From Luminiphilus sp. (lineage in GTDB: Bacteria > Pseudomonadota > Gammaproteobacteria > Pseudomonadales > Halieaceae), in assembly GCA_029253705.1 (NCBI GenBank), contig JAQWYY010000050.1:1-36705 (forward strand): a DNA stretch of 36,705 nucleotides. The letters run 5' to 3'. Both the position numbers and the translations under genes were made by a program. Shown in pieces: positions 32,802-36,705 of this stretch. Positions within the stretch are counted from its first letter, which is position 1. Each line of letters starts with the position of its first letter. The notes beneath the pieces are model-generated. The model made no database searches, was not told the DNA's origin, and was given only the letters and a program-made list of their open reading frames with translations.

Positions 32802-34053
32802 TGTTGAGCACCTCTACCGGTGAAATTTGTGAGGCACGCCAGGCAGGATAAACTGTCGCCAGTACACTAAGAATCAATGCTAAGCAGGTCGTAATCGCAA
32901 CGTCGCCCCACTGCAATTCCGACGGTAATCGCCCAATATAATAAACCGAGGGGTCAAAGAGCTGAACGCCCATCAAGCGCTCGAGCAGGCTAGCAATTTC
33001 CGTAATCCACAATGCTAAAAACACACCTAAACCGGCCCCTATTGCAATACCGACGACCCCGATCAATAAACCATGCCCAAGAAATAACGTCATAACACCC
33101 AGCGAGGTGAACCCTAAAACACGAAGTACTGCGATATCACGAGCTTTCTCGGTGACGGACATTGTCAGGGTCGAGATAATATTAAAGGCCGCCACGGCGA
33201 TAACTGCCAACAGGAGAACACCTACCATGATTTTTTCCATCTTTACTGCGGCAAACAAACTGCCTTGTGACTCTCGCCAATCTGCGATGGTTAATTGAGG
33301 CTCTGTACCTGGACCCTCCATGTTCCGCAGTTTCTCACGCAACACGGGTATTGCTTTAGCCACCCTATCAGGGCTCCCAAGATCGAGCTGCAAGCCGTCT
33401 ATACCGTTTCTAGAAAAAAGGCGCCTAGCAGTTTCCAAACTGACGTAAGACTGCACAGCATCGATACTGGACCCGACCTCAAATTCAGCCACCACAAGCA
33501 GCTTTCGAACCCGTGGAAATACGCCTAGTGGGGTCACCGACAGTGTGGGCAACACCACCTCAACAACGTCACCCGTCATGACCCCCAGCTGATTAGCCAA
33601 ACTGCGTCCTAGGGCAATCGTAAAAGGTTTGCTTTGCAGCGTTTTTAAATTTCCCGAAACAATCTGTTCGTGGAGGTTGTTAACCCCCCGCTGGGCCTCC
33701 ACATCGATACCTCTGATCTGACTACCAGTCCGTCGCGACGAGGACTGAATCAGTGCGACGTCGTCAATGAAAGGAGCAACGTATTCAACAAGGGGCGTGC
33801 CTTGTAATTCGATGGCTAGAGGCTGCCACTCAGTCAAAACACCTGCGGAGGACACTACAACTGCATGGGGCACTAGAGAGAGAATGCGATCCCTTAATTC
33901 TGCCGCAAAACCATTCATGACTGATAAAACCGTAATAAGACTGGCAACGCCTAAAACCATTCCCAGCATAGATGCCCGGGATACCAACCTAGCAAAGCCT
34001 TGCCGCTTAGCCGTGAAGGTGTAGCGGATCATCATGTCGCGGGTGAAAGACAC
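32794..34053 (-). CDS. lolC: Lipoprotein-releasing system membrane protein LolC
   Basis: The 419-residue LolC/E-family inner-membrane protein has an N-terminal helix (MLGMVLGVASLITVLSVMNGF), a periplasmic domain and three C-terminal helices (VGVLLLAVIAVAAFNIISTL, LFLGHGLLIGVVGIAIGAGL and the last one). The start is a GTG at 34053; an ATG at 34035 is an alternative, but the GTG keeps the usual spacing to IRYTFTAKR. It lies only 19 bases after nqrM, so it may share the nqr transcript. Confidence 0.93.
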   Translation of the reverse strand: MSFTRDMMIRYTFTAKRQGFARLVSRASMLGMVLGVASLITVLSVMNGFAAELRDRILSLVPHAVVVSSAGVLTEWQPLAIELQGTPLVEYVAPFIDDVALIQSSSRRTGSQIRGIDVEAQRGVNNLHEQIVSGNLKTLQSKPFTIALGRSLANQLGVMTGDVVEVVLPTLSVTPLGVFPRVRKLLVVAEFEVGSSIDAVQSYVSLETARRLFSRNGIDGLQLDLGSPDRVAKAIPVLREKLRNMEGPGTEPQLTIADWRESQGSLFAAVKMEKIMVGVLLLAVIAVAAFNIISTLTMSVTEKARDIAVLRVLGFTSLGVMTLFLGHGLLIGVVGIAIGAGLGVFLALWITEIASLLERLMGVQLFDPSVYYIGRLPSELQWGDVAITTCLALILSVLATVYPAWRASQISPVEVLNNG

Positions 34054-34072
34054 CTCAGCCTAGCTGTCGAGG

Positions 34073-34297
34073 TTAGTCTCGAGGGTCATGAGTTTGCACT
34101 CCAGCACTGCTACCGGCAAGGCGTGTCTCTGTTTCGCACACCTGTGGGTCCCCGCCGCAGAGATCACATTTACTGTCAATGCCTAAACGCCCAATGCCAC
34201 CACAAGTCCCACTAATGGGCGCTCTTCCAGCAATGACGCCTACCGCCATCGCAGTCATAATTGCCGCGAAGGCTAAAAAGGTAACCACAAAAATCAC
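34073..34297 (-). CDS. nqrM: Na+-NQR maturation protein NqrM
   Basis: The 74-residue protein has one N-terminal membrane helix (FVVTFLAFAAIMTAMAVGVI) and four Cys in CGG and CDLCGG plus VC, the NqrM (DUF539) pattern. NqrM is needed to deliver or assemble the iron centre of Na+-NQR in Vibrio. It stands between apbE and lolC, downstream of nqrF. Confidence 0.94.
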   Translation of the reverse strand: MIFVVTFLAFAAIMTAMAVGVIAGRAPISGTCGGIGRLGIDSKCDLCGGDPQVCETETRLAGSSAGVQTHDPRD

Positions 34298-34328
34298 AAA
34301 CGTACCCCTCTCTCTTTAAGACAATACT

Positions 34329-35387
34329 CTATCCCGATGCGACGTTAGACGCCAGAAAGGGGGTGAACTTAGTGCTCCAAACAGCATTTAAGCTGTCTAC
34401 CTCGCGATGGACAAGATAAACCGCAAGCCCCAAACGTTCGGAGAGCTCCAATGCTTTGTCAGTACCCAACACACAAAGCGCCGTGGCCCACGCATCAGCG
34501 AGAGCGGTAGACGGGTGAATGACCGTCACTGACACCAAATCATGTTGCACCGGGTAGCCGGTACGAGGATCAATAATATGGGAATAACGCTGGCCTTCGT
34601 GTTCGAAATAGTTCCGATAGTCCCCTGATGTGGCAACGCCTACGTTCGAAACATTCACTGCAGTTTGAAAGCTACCCCGCCCTTGTTCTGGGCGCTCAAT
34701 GGCAATTCGCCATGCATCACCCCGAGGGCTATGGCCCCTAAGCTGCAGCTCCCCCCCGACCTCGAGCATAAAGTTCTTGATGCCCAACTCATCGAGGGCA
34801 TCGGCCGCTAAGTCGACCCCATAACCCTTGGCTATCGACGAAAACTCCAAGGACACACCTGTCACCCGCTTACTCAAACTACGAATATTGGGGCGCCAAT
34901 CAAGCCTGTTCAAACCGACGGCGTCTCGAGTGGTTGCAATCGCAGCCGCCGTGGGAATTTTGGTAGGCCCCCCTGGACCGAAGCCCCAAAGTTCCACCAG
35001 AGGAGCCACCGTTACATCGTAGGCGCCCTCTGTAAGCCGAGTGATTGTTACTGCCTCAGATAGCACGTAGGTAAAATCCCAATCGACCTCAATGGCCTTT
35101 TCTGGAGGCAGCGCATTGAATTTGCTGATAAGGGAAAGTGGGGCGTAGGTGTTCATGCTGATATCGACCACGTCAAAAGCCGCAAGCACCTTGGCTTCTA
35201 CGACCTCTGGAGCAGGCGCTGACTCATCGGGTAAATAAACAAGGGACCAACCTGTCCCGTAGATACTTCCCTGCAACTCAACAACTTTGGAGGTTTCCCC
35301 ACAGCCCAAGAGCCCCAAAAGCAAAACGACCAGCACAATGGCTGGTCGCAGAACTACCGGTCGAGGGGCTTTAGCCACCAAAATCAT
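34329..35387 (-). CDS. apbE: FAD:protein FMN transferase (lipoprotein)
   Basis: The 352-residue periplasmic lipoprotein attaches FMN covalently to Thr residues of NqrB and NqrC. Signal peptide with lipobox LLGLLGC; then [44 protein letters not shown] and [10 protein letters not shown], all ApbE landmarks including the Mg/FAD-binding Asp. The ATG at 35387 was chosen: it gives a proper lipoprotein signal and overlaps the nqrF end by 17 bases. A GTG at 35414 is possible. Confidence 0.94.
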   Translation of the reverse strand: MILVAKAPRPVVLRPAIVLVVLLLGLLGCGETSKVVELQGSIYGTGWSLVYLPDESAPAPEVVEAKVLAAFDVVDISMNTYAPLSLISKFNALPPEKAIEVDWDFTYVLSEAVTITRLTEGAYDVTVAPLVELWGFGPGGPTKIPTAAAIATTRDAVGLNRLDWRPNIRSLSKRVTGVSLEFSSIAKGYGVDLAADALDELGIKNFMLEVGGELQLRGHSPRGDAWRIAIERPEQGRGSFQTAVNVSNVGVATSGDYRNYFEHEGQRYSHIIDPRTGYPVQHDLVSVTVIHPSTALADAWATALCVLGTDKALELSERLGLAVYLVHREVDSLNAVWSTKFTPFLASNVASG

Positions 35388-36594
35388 CAAGGAAAATGTT
35401 ATCCCGCTCCACACCTAGATCGACCAACATCTTGATGACCGCAGCATTCATCATTGGCGGCCCGCACATATAGTATTCGCAGTCCTCAGGGGCCGGATGG
35501 TCTTTAAGGTACTGCTCGAAAAGCACGTTGTGTATGAAACCTGTCAAACCTTCCCAATTATCCTCGGGCTGAGGATCAGAAAGTGCTGTGTGCCAAGTGA
35601 AGTTTTCATTTTCGGCTTGTAACCCATCGTAATCTTCAACATAAAACATCTCTTTCAAAGATCGGGCGCCATACCAAAAGGAAATTTTTCTCTTCGAATT
35701 TAGTCGTTTCAACTGGTCAAATAAGTGCGAACGCATGGGGGCCATGCCCGCGCCGCCACCAATAAACACCATCTCAGCATCGGTCTCTTTGGCAAAGAAC
35801 TCACCAAAAGGCCCATAGACGGTAATTTTATCTCCAGGTTTCAAGTCAAACACCCAGCTCGACATAATGCCGGGGGGAATGCCCTCGCTTCCCGGAGGCG
35901 GCGTCGCGATCCTGATATTGAACTTCACAACGCCCTTTTCATCAGGGTAATTAGCCATTGAGTACGCGCGAATTGTTGTATCTTCGCTAGCAGACCCATA
36001 CTTAAAGAAGCCAAAACGTTCCCAATCCCCACGGTACTCATCGCCAATGTCGAACTTATCAAAATTAACGCTGTGAGGCGGGCACTCTAACTGCACATAG
36101 CCACCTGCTCTAAAATCAACGCTTTCACCCTCGGGTAGGCGCAGCACCAACTCTTTAATAAAGGTCGCGACGTTATCGTTTGACTCAACGGTACACTCCC
36201 ACTGCTTAACTCCAAATACCTCTTCGGGAATTTGGATGCGCATATCCTGTTTAACAGGAGTCTGACAGGACAACCGCCAACCGTCGTGGGCTTGTCTACG
36301 AGTAAAATGAGACTCTTCCGTTGGCAGCATAGAGCCGCCGCCATCGCTCACCTGACACTTACACTGTGCGCATGTGCCACCACCACCACAGGCACTGGCA
36401 AGAAACAAATTGGCATCTGCCAATGTTTGCAGCAGCTTGCCACCAGCAGGCACCTCAATGGTTCTTTCACCATTGATTTCAATGCTAACATTGCCCGAGC
36501 TAACCAACCTTGAGCGCGCGGCCAAGATGACCATAACCAGTGCCAACACAATGGCTGTAAACATACCAACGCCATATACAATTGTCATATCCAT
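35371..36594 (-). CDS. nqrF: Na+-translocating NADH:quinone reductase subunit F
   Basis: The 407-residue subunit takes electrons from NADH into the sodium pump. N-terminal membrane helix ([16 protein letters not shown]), 2Fe-2S motif [13 protein letters not shown] with a later Cys (LSCQ), FAD-binding [13 protein letters not shown]-binding [14 protein letters not shown], and the C-terminal [10 protein letters not shown] and LDDFGG. Length equals the Vibrio protein. It follows nqrE by 32 bases. Confidence 0.98.
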   Translation of the reverse strand: MDMTIVYGVGMFTAIVLALVMVILAARSRLVSSGNVSIEINGERTIEVPAGGKLLQTLADANLFLASACGGGGTCAQCKCQVSDGGGSMLPTEESHFTRRQAHDGWRLSCQTPVKQDMRIQIPEEVFGVKQWECTVESNDNVATFIKELVLRLPEGESVDFRAGGYVQLECPPHSVNFDKFDIGDEYRGDWERFGFFKYGSASEDTTIRAYSMANYPDEKGVVKFNIRIATPPPGSEGIPPGIMSSWVFDLKPGDKITVYGPFGEFFAKETDAEMVFIGGGAGMAPMRSHLFDQLKRLNSKRKISFWYGARSLKEMFYVEDYDGLQAENENFTWHTALSDPQPEDNWEGLTGFIHNVLFEQYLKDHPAPEDCEYYMCGPPMMNAAVIKMLVDLGVERDNIFLDDFGG

Positions 36595-36626
36595 TACTGT
36601 TTAGTTCCTCGCCTTTGTCAGCATCA

Positions 36627-36705
36627 TCAGATGTCGATGCCACCAAAGGACATAAAGCCCAAAGACATCAATCCCACTGTGATAAAGGTTATTCCCAGTC
36701 CCTGC
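36627..36705 (-). CDS. nqrE: Na+-NQR subunit E, 3' end (partial)
   Basis: The last 25 codons before a TGA at 36629-36627 encode a hydrophobic helix (GLGITFITVGLMSLGFMSFG, then GIDI). This fits the C-terminus of the six-helix membrane subunit NqrE, and it sits directly upstream of nqrF as expected. The 5' part lies outside the window. Confidence 0.8.
   Translation of the reverse strand, partial: QGLGITFITVGLMSLGFMSFGGIDI

Overview
The window looks like part of the chromosome of a marine-type gammaproteobacterium (Cellvibrionales/Halieaceae-like or a relative; inferred from gene content only). The right half is a core block: the end of the Na+-NQR operon (nqrE, nqrF, apbE, nqrM), lolC-lolD-lolE, a DUF2062 gene, comEC, exbB-exbD, msbA, lpxK, kdsB, murB, uvrC, pgsA and tRNA-Cys. 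From memory, much of this order is also seen in Pseudomonas. Nearly all of it is on the minus strand, with many 4-17 base overlaps suggesting long co-transcribed units.

The left half, about 1.1-18.6 kb, is an accessory cluster on the 3' side of tRNA-Cys. One apparent minus-strand operon of nine genes runs from 18570 down to 7162: an MMPL-type RND transporter, a Tat-exported DUF1329 protein, a YCF48-like beta-propeller, a DUF1302 outer-membrane barrel, a short-chain dehydrogenase, a cytochrome P450, a Baeyer-Villiger-type flavin monooxygenase, a DUF3237 protein and a 2Fe-2S ferredoxin. A plus-strand regulator made of two fused MarR-like domains follows. Divergent from it are a ferredoxin reductase and a second DUF1329 gene, and then an acyl-CoA ligase. 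P450, ferredoxin and reductase form a complete class I hydroxylase. With the dehydrogenase, the BVMO and the CoA ligase, the set repeats the chemistry of camphor or cineole breakdown: hydroxylation, oxidation to ketone, Baeyer-Villiger oxygen insertion, CoA activation. Here it is tied to a predicted envelope transport module. The substrate cannot be read from the sequence; an alicyclic, terpenoid or steroid-like hydrophobic compound is the best guess.

A shared motif (TAATGTCA core) lies upstream of the three outward transcription units of this cluster (acyl-CoA ligase, ferredoxin reductase/regulator, RND operon). It is a candidate operator for the tandem-MarR protein. Other points of note are a probable CTG start codon for kdsB, a Met in place of the fingerprint His in the BVMO, and an inverted repeat in the comEC leader.

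The far left holds the 3' end of an unrecognised gene, a strong terminator and a SAM-dependent methyltransferase. A Lumazine_bd_2/NTF2-like gene sits between the cluster and tRNA-Cys. No CRISPR array, insertion sequence, integrase or rRNA was seen.
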